DNA of 64,000 nt from Paenibacillus daejeonensis DSM 15491 (GTDB lineage: Bacteria; Bacillota; Bacilli; Paenibacillales; Paenibacillaceae), in assembly GCF_000378385.1 (NCBI RefSeq), contig NZ_KB899676.1, positions 59,650-123,649 of the forward strand. The letters run 5' to 3'. The position numbers and the translations under genes are program-made. Shown here one piece after another: positions 9,688-18,131 of the stretch. Numbering within the stretch: the first letter of the stretch is position 1; every line of letters begins with the position of its first letter. Below the pieces are notes generated by a model, which was not told the origin of the DNA, ran no database searches, and was given only the letters and a program-made list of their open reading frames with translations.

Positions 9688-9735
9688 AAAAGGCTGGACG
9701 GAAAACCTTGCGTTTTCGCGCCCAGCCTTTTATTT
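9688..9735 (+). terminator. Terminator after the SLH-esterase
   Basis: AAAAGGCTGG pairs with CCAGCCTTTT across a 24-base middle part that can itself pair; T-rich tail (TATTTTGAG). Confidence 0.85.
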
Positions 9736-9962
9736 TGAGACTAACTCCACTCTTCTGCTAAAATCGCGTAAAAATATTCATCCCACCACTCTGTCCCCGC
9801 CCATCCCCCTTTATTCTTAGTTTTGATATTCAACAAAATCAAGATCATCCCTTTCTTTTTCGCTAATTAAATATAGGTATTGAGTAGAACGTTACGTCAC
9901 CGTTTATAATGAAAAACACGGTACTTGTAAAACAAAATTGGAACTGGATGTGGAGTGACGAT

Positions 9963-10703
9963 ATGGAACTTACAGTGGGGAAATTCGCCACAGCTGTCAA
10001 TACGACGATAAGGACATTAAGATATTATGAGAAAATTGGGCTGCTTGTTCCTGAAAAGAAAAACGATTCCAATCAGAAAATCTATGCTAGAGATGAGTTA
10101 AAGAAATTTTATAACATCCAATTGCTCAAGAGTATGGGCTGGCCATTAAACGAAATTAAACAAATGCTTGAAGAGACTGCTTATTCTTTTAGAGAAATGG
10201 TAGACATGCAAGAGGCTGTACTACTCGATCAAAGAAATAAAATTAACTCGTCCTTGGCGATGATGACTCGAATAAAGAAGGTCATCCATGAAACGGGTGA
10301 TTTAACGAACGAAGATATGATGCTGCTCATGAATGCCATTCGTTTAGAGGAAGATCAAAGAACGATATTAAAGCATTACTTCTCTTCAAACACAGTAGAA
10401 CAAATCATGCCCAAAACCAAACAACAACAAATTGCATTCGACCGATTAAACAGAAGGTTATTGTTATTTTTTCAAGAAGCAATCCACAATGAACTAGGCC
10501 CTGATAGTCAAGAAGTACAACGAGAATTAAAGGAACTGTTAGCCATGGTTCCAGCATCTATAAATGAGCTTTTCAATTCAGAAATGGGCTCGGAAAAACA
10601 ATCGGAGATGTTCAAAGCTTTGTTGCCTACGGATATGGTAGAATTTTTCGCTGAAGCGCTTCAGGTGTTGTATAACTCCCCGTACGAAGAGAAGGAGGAC
10701 TAA
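9963..10703 (+). CDS. MerR-family transcriptional regulator
   Basis: The ATG at 9963 (GTGGAG 8 bases upstream) is preferred over an in-frame ATG at 9909, because the MerR fold begins directly after it: MELTVGKFATAVNTTIRTLR, then YYEKIGLLVPE, the classic MerR helix-turn-helix and wing. The dimer helix contains LLKSMGWPLNEIKQML. The remaining ~140 residues form a helical C-terminal domain with no cysteine cluster, so metal sensing is unlikely. It ends three bases before the CPBP protease gene, which starts with its own strong ribosome site, so the two are co-transcribed. The regulator probably controls this operon; its signal is unknown. Confidence 0.88.
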   Translation: MELTVGKFATAVNTTIRTLRYYEKIGLLVPEKKNDSNQKIYARDELKKFYNIQLLKSMGWPLNEIKQMLEETAYSFREMVDMQEAVLLDQRNKINSSLAMMTRIKKVIHETGDLTNEDMMLLMNAIRLEEDQRTILKHYFSSNTVEQIMPKTKQQQIAFDRLNRRLLLFFQEAIHNELGPDSQEVQRELKELLAMVPASINELFNSEMGSEKQSEMFKALLPTDMVEFFAEALQVLYNSPYEEKED

Positions 10704-10706
10704 AAT

Positions 10707-11309
10707 ATGAGTGAATTAAGCGCTCGACAGCATAATAAATTGTTGATTCAAATTATGTTAGGCTTAATGCCGTTTCTAATTTTAGGAGTCGTTCTTATCG
10801 CCATTTTTCAATGGGGTTCGATCATACCCTATATCCTCTCATTGTTTGTTCCAAACGACATGTCTTTTCTTGAGGTTACCTTACTAGGTTTAATCGTGGG
10901 TACAATTGTGGTCGCTGTTTCTGTGGCTCTTATCGTAAAAACAAAGATCGAACTTCCTCAATCAGAGGGTGGGGAAATGATCCTTCACCTAATGAAGACG
11001 CCCAGCGGGATTGCCGTAAGTTCACTGGGGGGCGGATTTTTTGAAGAGTTCTTCTTTCGGGGCGTACTCATCGGATTATTTGTTGGTTATACCCCTGTTG
11101 TAGATGGAATTGTAGTTATCCTAAGCACTCTGTTATTTTGGCTGATTCATATTCCGCAGTATAAGGGAATCTATTTAGCCTACGGACTAGTATTTTTCAA
11201 CGGATTAATCTTTGCTTTATTGTTCTATTTCACGGAATCACTGATTCCTTCCATCCTTGCGCATGCTATTTATAATCTAGGTATAGGGATTTACTTTAGG
11301 AGAAAGTAG
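10707..11309 (+). CDS. CPBP-family intramembrane metalloprotease (CAAX protease / Abi)
   Basis: 200 residues with about six hydrophobic segments. The family motifs are visible: EEFFFRG (Glu-Glu-x-x-x-Arg, about residues 114-119), then FWLIHIPQYKG carrying the first motif histidine, and SILAHAIYNLG with the HxxxN motif near the C-terminus. GGAGG lies 9 bases before the ATG, and the gene follows the MerR gene by three bases. CPBP proteins include CAAX-prenyl proteases and bacteriocin self-immunity proteins. With a MerR regulator in front, an envelope-stress or immunity role is possible, but the substrate cannot be inferred. Confidence 0.88.
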   Translation: MSELSARQHNKLLIQIMLGLMPFLILGVVLIAIFQWGSIIPYILSLFVPNDMSFLEVTLLGLIVGTIVVAVSVALIVKTKIELPQSEGGEMILHLMKTPSGIAVSSLGGGFFEEFFFRGVLIGLFVGYTPVVDGIVVILSTLLFWLIHIPQYKGIYLAYGLVFFNGLIFALLFYFTESLIPSILAHAIYNLGIGIYFRRK

Positions 11310-11584
11310 GTTGCACGAAATAGTCATACTCAGCCTAGCGCCAACGATTGGATTGAGCCATGCCATTTAGCTTGATATTTCATACTTATTTGACCACATA
11401 GGAAGCATAGAGTCCAGATAAGCTTGAAATATCAAGCTTATTTAGAGATTTACTCGATTTACGTTGGAATAAGGTTGAAATTTCATATAAATTGGTTTGA
11501 AAATATGGCTGACGAAGCATATACGACGGGGAGCTTTAGTGGTGGCTTCAGAAGCCGTACTCTTCGTTCGCCTCGAACATAGAA
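11310..11584. other. Intergenic region with a palindromic hairpin and a diverged copy of the MADEAY repeat
   Basis: A perfect 10-bp stem with a 4-base loop lies at 11418-11441 (ATAAGCTTGA / TCAAGCTTAT), a possible plus-strand terminator after the CPBP gene. The sequence at 11368-11381 can pair instead with 11425-11438, giving a competing 14-bp stem. At 11504-11580 an ATG opens a 25-codon frame beginning MADEAYTTGSFSGGFR, related to repeats at 30.9 and 38.7-39.0 kb. Confidence 0.55.
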
Positions 11585-11613
11585 ACGGAGGCCGGCATGA
11601 TGCCGGCCTCCGT
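11585..11613 (-). terminator. Terminator after the downstream dockerin esterase
   Basis: Near-perfect inverted repeat ACGGAGGCCGG / CCGGCCTCCGT with a short loop, followed on the minus strand by TTTCTATG; eight bases after the stop at 11622. Confidence 0.85.
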
Positions 11614-11621
11614 GCTATACA

Positions 11622-14024
11622 CTATTGCAGTATCAGACGAGCCAATGCGATAAGGTCTTCAATGTCGATTTTTTCATCCTTATTGATGTCGTAGATCTTC
11701 ACTTCATCCCAGTCTGGGCTGTCTGAGGTTTTGCCATACGCTTTCGAAACGAGCGCCAGGTCACCCACGCTTACTCTATTGTCATTGTTCACGTCACCTG
11801 GTAGTACAGGGCCAGTTCCCTGGTTTCTGGACTGTGCAAACATCCAATCAAAAATGTTCTTTTCTGCAAACGCCTCCTGGCTTGCGCCATACCTGAAGAT
11901 GGTATCGGATTGGCCAAGCAGGTTACTGAACACTTGAGCTTCAGATTCATGTGGCGTCCAGTCATAACCGTAGTATGGGAAATTAAAGGCCTTGTTGGTT
12001 TCCAAAATATTCGCATTCGCATTTAAATCCAAACCAGCGCCTGTTGTGAAGTATTCTCTCCAGAGATTACCGGTCGTGGTGTCATTGATATGAGCATGCG
12101 CCCATATCGCCGTTTTTGTAAGCTCCGGGTTCGCGTTAACCTCTGCTGAAGTCGGCCAAACAACCGTTTGTCCTGTAATCGGAATGATTGCTGCGAGGAA
12201 CTCAGGATTGCGCTTATAAAAGCCCACTGTATACCCGCTACCCGCTGAGAAGCCGGACATATAGACACGGTTCAGATCCACTTTGCCCTCAGCAGCCAGT
12301 TTCTCCACGTAAGCAATAAGAGCCTCGTTATTGTCCTGATTGTTCGCATGGTTCTGCGCAGCTATAATGTGCGCGTCATACTTGCCAGGGTTCTCCAGTT
12401 GGCGTTTGGAGAGCACCGCTGCGCCATTCGCGGTTGCCATGGGTGCATAGGCGTCTCCCGCAGGGCCGCCGCGGCCGCCGCCATGGTTGTAGATGAACAA
12501 TGGAAGCGGACCTTGCTCTTCCCAAGACTCGTCGATCGCAATCAGGATGTCCATACTCCCTGTTCCGCCCGGGTTCGTCTGGTCAGGAACAAACTTGTCG
12601 AGCGCCGGGTTGACTACCGCTTGCTGCGTGAATCTCGGGGTTACGGTCGTGCCGTCTGTCAGCTTAATCTCACGATCCACGTTGATGCGGTAATTGAGGA
12701 TCGCCGAGAAGGCGTTTTGCAGGTTGCCCGACACCATGGCCCCCGATGTATAGCCGTAAGCATCCCAAAACTCCAATTCGAGGATAATGTAGCGTCCGCT
12801 AGCGGGTGTTTCGGTTACGAGATCATCGGATCCAGGTGCGGGTGACAGGTAGCCAAGCGGCTCAGGATCGTTGTTGACATACACTCTCGTAATATTACGA
12901 TAGCCATCGAAAATGAGTGTCGAGCCATCCAGCCTGGTGTTCCGGGCGGCTGCCGTGAACATGTCTGTGCTTAGGTCAGCCAGGTTGGCCGCGTTGCCTT
13001 CCCCAAGATCAATGACAACCGCTGTCGTCACGTTGCCGACGGAGAAGATGTCGTTATACACGCTGAACGGTAACTCCCCTGCATTTGCAGCCGCCTTGAA
13101 TGTCGCGTGGATCGTGGTGCCGCTGGCGGTAACATTCGTAATGGTGTACGTGTTGTCTGTCACAGTCACTTCATCGCCGTTCACTGTAACGGTATCCACT
13201 TCGAACCCGAACGCCGGGTTGAACGTGAAGGTCACATCTTCACCATCGTTCACCCAGACATGGCCAGCCAGGGAGGATGGACTGATACTGCCATTCGCGC
13301 CGGATGAAGCCATGACGTAATGCTGAACGCCGGCAGTCACATTCGGTTCATAGAGCCGTAGTGCCGGTGTCTGATTGATCTGCTCCAGCAGTTGAGCGGC
13401 GCTCGTCGTGTTCGCCCCTCTGCTCTTCGAGGTGAAGCCGTCTTCCGTGCTCGTCAGAGCAAAGTTCCACTGGTTATTCCCACTCCAAAGGTACAGGGAC
13501 ACCGTGCCTTCTTGTTCATCCAGAACATGCAGCAATAGACTCTGCTGGTTACCACTGATGGCTGCGCCCGTGGTGTTGAGCGGCGCATGCTGGGCGTTGA
13601 AGCTCGATTCTCTTCTCAGCGGTTCCTTGCCCGCGCCTGGTTCGGGAGCGTTGTTTAATAAATAGTAGCCCGGGCCTTCACCCAGACCGCCGGATGCCGC
13701 CGCCGTGTTGGCGCCGAGTCCAAACTGCCAGATCATGTCGTCGGTCACTTCGGAGGTAATGAGGTCACCTTCGATGGTCACAGGCTTGGAAGCCATGCCA
13801 ACCTGCGTGTCACCGGTCACGTCGCCGGGTGTTTTAATTGTCGCTTGAGCGTTAGATAGCGCGCCGTGCTCGGACACGACGAGATAGCTTTTGCCAACCT
13901 GGACATTCGCAGGGTCAACCTGCCTCCACGTGTCGTTTGGTTCTTGCGCTGCCTCCGCATGATTGGAAACAACTAAAACTGCTAACATTGCAAAGCAAAC
14001 TAAGAGAGCCACCATTCTGCGCAT
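11622..14024 (-). CDS. Secreted esterase with C-terminal type I dockerin
   Basis: 800 residues; ATG with AAGGAG 10 bases upstream. Signal peptide MRRMVALLV...HAEA, then an N-terminal beta-rich domain (about 30-240), a small repeat domain (about 245-325, ending TIHATFKAA), and the esterase region with serine elbow YMSGFSAGSGYT (Ser593), a conserved DWTPHESEAQ near the end, and FDWMFAQS. Residues 742-800 are a type I dockerin (DVNNDNRVSVGDL and DINKDEKIDIEDL). It is closely similar over its whole enzyme part to the protein at 15.2-18.0 kb but lacks that protein's cohesin. Last gene of a likely operon esterase-anchor-esterase. The family is near polyhydroxybutyrate depolymerase/feruloyl-esterase-like hydrolases, so I infer de-esterification of hemicellulose. 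Confidence 0.85.
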   Translation of the reverse strand: MRRMVALLVCFAMLAVLVVSNHAEAAQEPNDTWRQVDPANVQVGKSYLVVSEHGALSNAQATIKTPGDVTGDTQVGMASKPVTIEGDLITSEVTDDMIWQFGLGANTAAASGGLGEGPGYYLLNNAPEPGAGKEPLRRESSFNAQHAPLNTTGAAISGNQQSLLLHVLDEQEGTVSLYLWSGNNQWNFALTSTEDGFTSKSRGANTTSAAQLLEQINQTPALRLYEPNVTAGVQHYVMASSGANGSISPSSLAGHVWVNDGEDVTFTFNPAFGFEVDTVTVNGDEVTVTDNTYTITNVTASGTTIHATFKAAANAGELPFSVYNDIFSVGNVTTAVVIDLGEGNAANLADLSTDMFTAAARNTRLDGSTLIFDGYRNITRVYVNNDPEPLGYLSPAPGSDDLVTETPASGRYIILELEFWDAYGYTSGAMVSGNLQNAFSAILNYRINVDREIKLTDGTTVTPRFTQQAVVNPALDKFVPDQTNPGGTGSMDILIAIDESWEEQGPLPLFIYNHGGGRGGPAGDAYAPMATANGAAVLSKRQLENPGKYDAHIIAAQNHANNQDNNEALIAYVEKLAAEGKVDLNRVYMSGFSAGSGYTVGFYKRNPEFLAAIIPITGQTVVWPTSAEVNANPELTKTAIWAHAHINDTTTGNLWREYFTTGAGLDLNANANILETNKAFNFPYYGYDWTPHESEAQVFSNLLGQSDTIFRYGASQEAFAEKNIFDWMFAQSRNQGTGPVLPGDVNNDNRVSVGDLALVSKAYGKTSDSPDWDEVKIYDINKDEKIDIEDLIALARLILQ

Positions 14025-14065
14025 GTAGCTACAACTCCTTTTTCCCCTTTTTTGTGGCCTCCGTA

Positions 14066-15115
14066 TTAATCCGTCGATTCGAAGTCCATCATTCTCAAGA
14101 TCAAGACCACTGCCTCCGCGCGGGTCGCATTAGCCGCAGGCACAAATTGATTATTGCCTCTACCATTGATCAGTCCCGCATCGGCTGCCGCAGCAACGAC
14201 AGGATGAGCCCACGCTGCAATGCGGTCGGTATCCGTAAATGTCGGCTTCAATCCTTGGTCAGGCACAACATTCAATGCCCGCATCACCATGGCGGCCATT
14301 TCGGTGCGGTTGATCAGCTGGTTGGGACGGAAGGTTCCGTCTTCGTACCCCGTAATCACACCCGCCAATTGGGCCTCCGTAACAGACGGCCTGGCCCAAC
14401 CCGGAATCGCGTCCAGATCGGTAAAATCAAAGGCTTCCCCGCCTTTGGATGTAAGCTCCATCGCCCGGGCGATCATCACGATAAACTCTGCTCGGGTTAC
14501 ATGATTCTGCGGACGGAACGTGCCGTCGGGATAACCGTTCACGAAACCAAGTCCCGCTGCTCTCTCAATCTCCTGTTTAGCCCAGTGATTATCAAGGTCC
14601 GTGAAGCTTACCGCTGGCGGTGGAGTAATATCGGCATCGGCAGGTATCACGCTCAGATTTACATTGGCTACTTGAGTCGCAGCGGACAGGTCGCTCTTCA
14701 CAAGCTTCACCTGCTTAAGCTCGATCGCTGTCGGGTCATTGCTCGTACCGATGGTCTCAAACGAAAGCGTAGCCAGAACCACCGTTCCGTTTTCACCAGC
14801 AACCCTGCCAACCTTCGTATGGGCAAATACAAGCTCCCCACCCTTAGGGGCCAGTGGAACGGAGAAGCCCTGCAAGGAGCTTTCCGCTTTTACATAACGC
14901 AAGCGACTTGGATCGAAGGTAAGGTTTATCTCATAGCCGTACACATCGGTCAAGTGGTCTCCAGTTACAGTAACCTGGATCGTCTGACCGACTGCTGGGC
15001 GTTCATTGTCTACGGTCAAGGTAAAGGAAGCATCCTGGGCAAAAGCGGTGAAAGGAATAACAGCTATCGATAGCATCAGAGCTAAATATAGGCATAGTAC
15101 TTTACGTCTCATCAT
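14066..15115 (-). CDS. Cohesin-SLH surface anchor protein (minimal anchoring scaffoldin)
   Basis: 349 residues. After a signal peptide (MMRRKVLCLYLALMLSIAV, ending AFAQ) there is one cohesin-type beta-sandwich domain (about 28-155; FTLTVDNERPAVGQTIQVTV, YGYEINLTFDPSRLRYV, GTVVLATLSFETIG). A Pro linker (ITPPPAV) leads to three SLH domains (about 168-349; FTDLDNHWAKQEIERAAGLG, NGYPDGTFRP, ITGYEDGTFRP, NGRGNNQF). SLH domains bind pyruvylated cell-wall polymer, so the protein should hold its cohesin on the cell surface. It lies between two esterases with C-terminal dockerins on the same strand, 41 bases from one and 78 from the other. I infer that it captures dockerin enzymes, as a one-cohesin version of the anchoring scaffoldins of cellulosomes. 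Binding is predicted, not shown. Confidence 0.85.
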   Translation of the reverse strand: MMRRKVLCLYLALMLSIAVIPFTAFAQDASFTLTVDNERPAVGQTIQVTVTGDHLTDVYGYEINLTFDPSRLRYVKAESSLQGFSVPLAPKGGELVFAHTKVGRVAGENGTVVLATLSFETIGTSNDPTAIELKQVKLVKSDLSAATQVANVNLSVIPADADITPPPAVSFTDLDNHWAKQEIERAAGLGFVNGYPDGTFRPQNHVTRAEFIVMIARAMELTSKGGEAFDFTDLDAIPGWARPSVTEAQLAGVITGYEDGTFRPNQLINRTEMAAMVMRALNVVPDQGLKPTFTDTDRIAAWAHPVVAAAADAGLINGRGNNQFVPAANATRAEAVVLILRMMDFESTD

Positions 15116-15155
15116 GGGATCGATCCTTTTCTGTGAATTTAAAGGAGTGGAGAAA

Positions 15156-15190
15156 CGGAGGTCGGCATCCCGCCGGCCCCCGTGGTATAG
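15156..15190 (-). terminator. Imperfect hairpin between upstream esterase and anchor gene
   Basis: A degenerate relative of the 11.6-kb terminator (ACGGAGGTCGGC versus GCCGGCCCCCGT) directly after the stop at 15194. The pairing is imperfect and the T run short, so it may only reduce transcription into the anchor gene. Confidence 0.5.
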
Positions 15191-15193
15191 AGC

Positions 15194-17992
15194 TTACTGC
15201 AGAATGAAACGAGCCAATGCGACAAGGTCTTCAATGTCGATTTTTCCATCCTTATTCATGTCGTAGATCTTCACTTCATCCCAATCTGGGCTGCTTGACG
15301 TTTTGCCATACGCTTTGGCAACGAGCGCCAGGTCACCCACGCTTACTCTGTCGTCATTGTTCACGTCGCCTGGGATGACAGGTTTCACAATCTCAACGGA
15401 ATGCGTACCGCCATTAATTTCCGCCTCGATTCCCTCGCCATCTGCCAGCATGACAAGCGTTACTGCGATATCTGCAATTCCCGCTGTGTTCTTGGCCTTG
15501 AAGCTGAGCTTAAAGAGATTCTGGTTTGGATTTTGTACGCTGTCATCCAAATGAATGCCCAGAATTCGAATGCTGCCTACTTGGCTGTGGTCTGTGCCTA
15601 CAATGACGAACTTATCGGCATCCACGGTTACGGGCTGGCCAACAAGCTCTAGCTTATCAGCGTCATATTCGATTGTAATGTCTTGGGCATATACTTCCTC
15701 TTCCAAGCCTTCAAGACTGTAGGTCACCTCGAATGTAGCGCCAGACTGCACTTGAGCTGGACCTGACAATTCGGCTGAGCTAGTCGCCTGGTTTCTGGAC
15801 TGCGCGAACATCCAATCAAAAATGTTCTTTTCTGCGAACGCTTCTTGGCTTGGGCCATATCGGAAGCTGGCGTTGGATTGGCCAAGAAGGTTGCTGTAGA
15901 CTTGAGCTTCGGTTTCATGCGGTGTCCAGTCATATCCAAAATACGGGAAATTAAAAGCTTGGTTGGTTTCCAGAACGTTCACGTTGGCATTTGCATACAA
16001 ACCGCTGACGCCAGCGCCTGTTGAGAAATATTGTGTCCAGCTATTACCAGCCCCGTCATTTTTGTGCGTATGCGCCCATATGGCCGTATTTGCAAGCTCG
16101 GGGTTCTCCTTAAGCTGTGCCTCGGTTGGCAAGCTGCCTCCTGCAAGTGGAACGATGGCAGAGAGGAACTCTGGATTGCGGCTATAGAAACCAAGGGTGT
16201 ACATGCTGCCCATCGAGAAGCCGGACATGTAGACGCGGTTCAGATCCACCTTGCCCTCAGCAGCCAGTTTCTCCACGTAAGCGATAAGAGCCGCGTTATT
16301 GTCCTGATTGTTCGCGTGGTTCTGCGTAGCTATAATGTGCGCGTTGTACTTGCCAGGGTTCTCCAGTTGGCGTTTGGAAAGTACAGCTGCGCCATTTGCC
16401 GTTTGCATCGGTGCGAAGAAGTCCCCCGAAGGGCCGCCACGGCCGCCGCCATGGTTGTAGATGAACAATGGAAGCGGACCTTGCTCTTCCCAAGACTCGT
16501 CGACCGATATCAGGATGTCCATGCTCCCAGTTCCGCCCGGGTTCGTCTTGTCAGGAACAAACTTGTCGAGTGCCGGGTTGACGACCGCTGCCTGCGTGAA
16601 TCTTGGTGTGATCGTCGAGCCGTCTGTCAGCTTGATCTCACGATCCACGTTGATGCGATAATTAAGGATCGCCGAGAAGGCGTTTTGCAGGTTGCCCGAC
16701 ACCATCGCGCCGGAGGTGTAGCCGTTGGCATTCCAGAACTCAAACTCTACGATAATGTAGCGTCCGCTTGCAGGCGTATCCTTGACGAGGTTATCCGAGC
16801 CCGGTGCGGGCGAGATGTAGCCGAGCGGCTCGGGAGCGTCGTTGACATAGACTCTGGTAATATTACGGAAGCCGTCGAAAATGTTGGTCGTACCGTCGAG
16901 TCTTGTGCTTTTGCCAGCTGCCGTAAACATGTCGGCGCTCAGGTCAGCCAGGTTGGCCGCGTTGCCTTCCCCAAGATCGATGATCGCTGCTGTCGTCACG
17001 TTGCCGACGGAGAAGATGTCATTATACACCGTGAACGGCAGCTCTCCTGCGTTTGCAGCCGCCTTGAAGGTCGCGTGGATCGTGGTGCCGCTGGCGGCAA
17101 CCTTCTCAATGGTGTACGTGTTGTCTGTCACCGTCACTTCTTCGTCGTTCACTGTCACGGTATCCACTTCGAACCCGAACGCAGGGTTGAAGGTGAAGGT
17201 CACGTCTTCCCCATCGTTGACCCAGACATGGCCGGCCAGGGAGGATGGGCTGATACTGCCATTCGCGCCAGTGGATGCCATGACGTAGTGCTGAACGCCA
17301 GCGGTCACGTTTGGTTCATACAGTCGCAAGGCCGGTGTCTCATTAATCTGCTCCAGCAGCTGCGCAGCACTCGTCGTGTTCGCTGTCCTGCTCTTCGAGG
17401 TAAAGCCGTCTTCCGTACTCGTCAGAGCAAAGTTCCACTGGTTATTCCCACCCCATATGTACAGGGACACTGTGCCTTCTTGTTCATCCAGCACATGCAG
17501 CAGCATGCTCTGCTGGTTGCCATTGATGGCTGCGCCAGTCGTGTTGAGCGGCGCATGCTGAGCGTTGAAGCTCGATTCCCTTCTCAGCGGTTCCTTGCCT
17601 GCGCCTGCGCCAGGGGCGTTATTTAGTAGATAGTAACCCGGGCCTTCACCCAGACCGCCGGATGTCGCCGCCGTGTTGGCGCCGCGGCCAAACTGCCAGA
17701 TCATGTCGTCGGTTACTTCGGATGTAATGAGGTCCCCTTCGATGGTGACAGGCTTGGAAGCCATGCCAACCTGAGTATCGCCGGTGACGTCGCCAGGTGT
17801 CTTGATTGTCGCTTGAGCGTTAGATAGCGCGCCGTGCTCGGACACGACGAGGTAGCTTTTGCCAACCTGGACATTCGCAGGGTCGACCTGCCTCCACGTG
17901 TCATTAGGTTCTTGCGCTGCCTCCGCATGGTTGGTAACGACTAAACCGGCTAGCATTGCAAAGCAAACCAAGAGAGCCATCATTCTGCGCAT
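15194..17992 (-). CDS. Secreted esterase with internal cohesin and C-terminal dockerin
   Basis: 932 residues from the ATG at 17992, which has AAGGAG 11 bases upstream and starts the signal peptide MRRMMALLVCFAMLAG. A longer frame to 18085 exists but runs into the conserved promoter. Domains: signal peptide; beta-rich N-terminal domain (30-240); small repeat domain (245-325); esterase with YMSGFSMGSMYT (Ser594) and DWTPHETEAQ; cohesin-type domain (about 740-868; AELSGPAQVQSGATFEVTYS, YDADKLELVGQP, NPNQNLFKLSFKAK); dockerin (about 875-932; DVNNDDRVSVGDL, DMNKDGKIDIEDL). The enzyme half is near-identical to the 11.6-kb paralogue, showing recent duplication with gain or loss of the cohesin. First gene of the operon driven by the promoter module at 18032-18116. 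Confidence 0.87.
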   Translation of the reverse strand: MRRMMALLVCFAMLAGLVVTNHAEAAQEPNDTWRQVDPANVQVGKSYLVVSEHGALSNAQATIKTPGDVTGDTQVGMASKPVTIEGDLITSEVTDDMIWQFGRGANTAATSGGLGEGPGYYLLNNAPGAGAGKEPLRRESSFNAQHAPLNTTGAAINGNQQSMLLHVLDEQEGTVSLYIWGGNNQWNFALTSTEDGFTSKSRTANTTSAAQLLEQINETPALRLYEPNVTAGVQHYVMASTGANGSISPSSLAGHVWVNDGEDVTFTFNPAFGFEVDTVTVNDEEVTVTDNTYTIEKVAASGTTIHATFKAAANAGELPFTVYNDIFSVGNVTTAAIIDLGEGNAANLADLSADMFTAAGKSTRLDGTTNIFDGFRNITRVYVNDAPEPLGYISPAPGSDNLVKDTPASGRYIIVEFEFWNANGYTSGAMVSGNLQNAFSAILNYRINVDREIKLTDGSTITPRFTQAAVVNPALDKFVPDKTNPGGTGSMDILISVDESWEEQGPLPLFIYNHGGGRGGPSGDFFAPMQTANGAAVLSKRQLENPGKYNAHIIATQNHANNQDNNAALIAYVEKLAAEGKVDLNRVYMSGFSMGSMYTLGFYSRNPEFLSAIVPLAGGSLPTEAQLKENPELANTAIWAHTHKNDGAGNSWTQYFSTGAGVSGLYANANVNVLETNQAFNFPYFGYDWTPHETEAQVYSNLLGQSNASFRYGPSQEAFAEKNIFDWMFAQSRNQATSSAELSGPAQVQSGATFEVTYSLEGLEEEVYAQDITIEYDADKLELVGQPVTVDADKFVIVGTDHSQVGSIRILGIHLDDSVQNPNQNLFKLSFKAKNTAGIADIAVTLVMLADGEGIEAEINGGTHSVEIVKPVIPGDVNNDDRVSVGDLALVAKAYGKTSSSPDWDEVKIYDMNKDGKIDIEDLVALARFILQ

Positions 17993-18031
17993 TGAGCCAC
18001 AACTCCTTTTCCTTTTTTGTGATAAGCCCTT

Positions 18032-18047
18032 TTGTAAGTGCTTACAA
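18032..18047 (-). promoter_or_regulatory. Palindromic operator (cre-like) at the esterase start point
   Basis: TTGTAAG-TG-CTTACAA, a 7-2-7 palindrome just downstream of the -10 box. It resembles a CcpA cre site or a LacI-type operator and has a counterpart at 24460-24473. Confidence 0.65.
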
Positions 18048-18051
18048 GGAA

Positions 18052-18116
18052 AGTATAGTCTGTGCTCACTCAAATTTAAATTCATATCATTGCATCAGTT
18101 GTTGCCAAATCTTGCA
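18052..18116 (-). promoter_or_regulatory. Conserved activator-type promoter module, copy 1
   Basis: On the minus strand: TATACT -10 (18057-18052), 17-base spacer, weak -35 TTTAAA (18080-18075), and upstream paired TGCA-containing repeats TGCAAGAT (18116-18109) and TGCAATGAT (18094-18086), 22 bases apart. The whole stretch is nearly identical to 24479-24543 before the sugar-binding protein gene. Two half sites about two helical turns apart beside a poor -35 is the usual arrangement for an AraC-type activator; I infer the regulator encoded at 18132. Confidence 0.7.
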
Positions 18117-18131
18117 CAAGTCTCAATCCGA

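Noticed and set aside
13937..15073. 378-codon plus-strand frame
   Set aside because: Antisense across two real genes (anchor and esterase start).
16031..17626. 531-codon plus-strand frame
   Set aside because: Exact antisense of the esterase with clear domains; the composition is of the shadow type (Arg/Val/His-rich).
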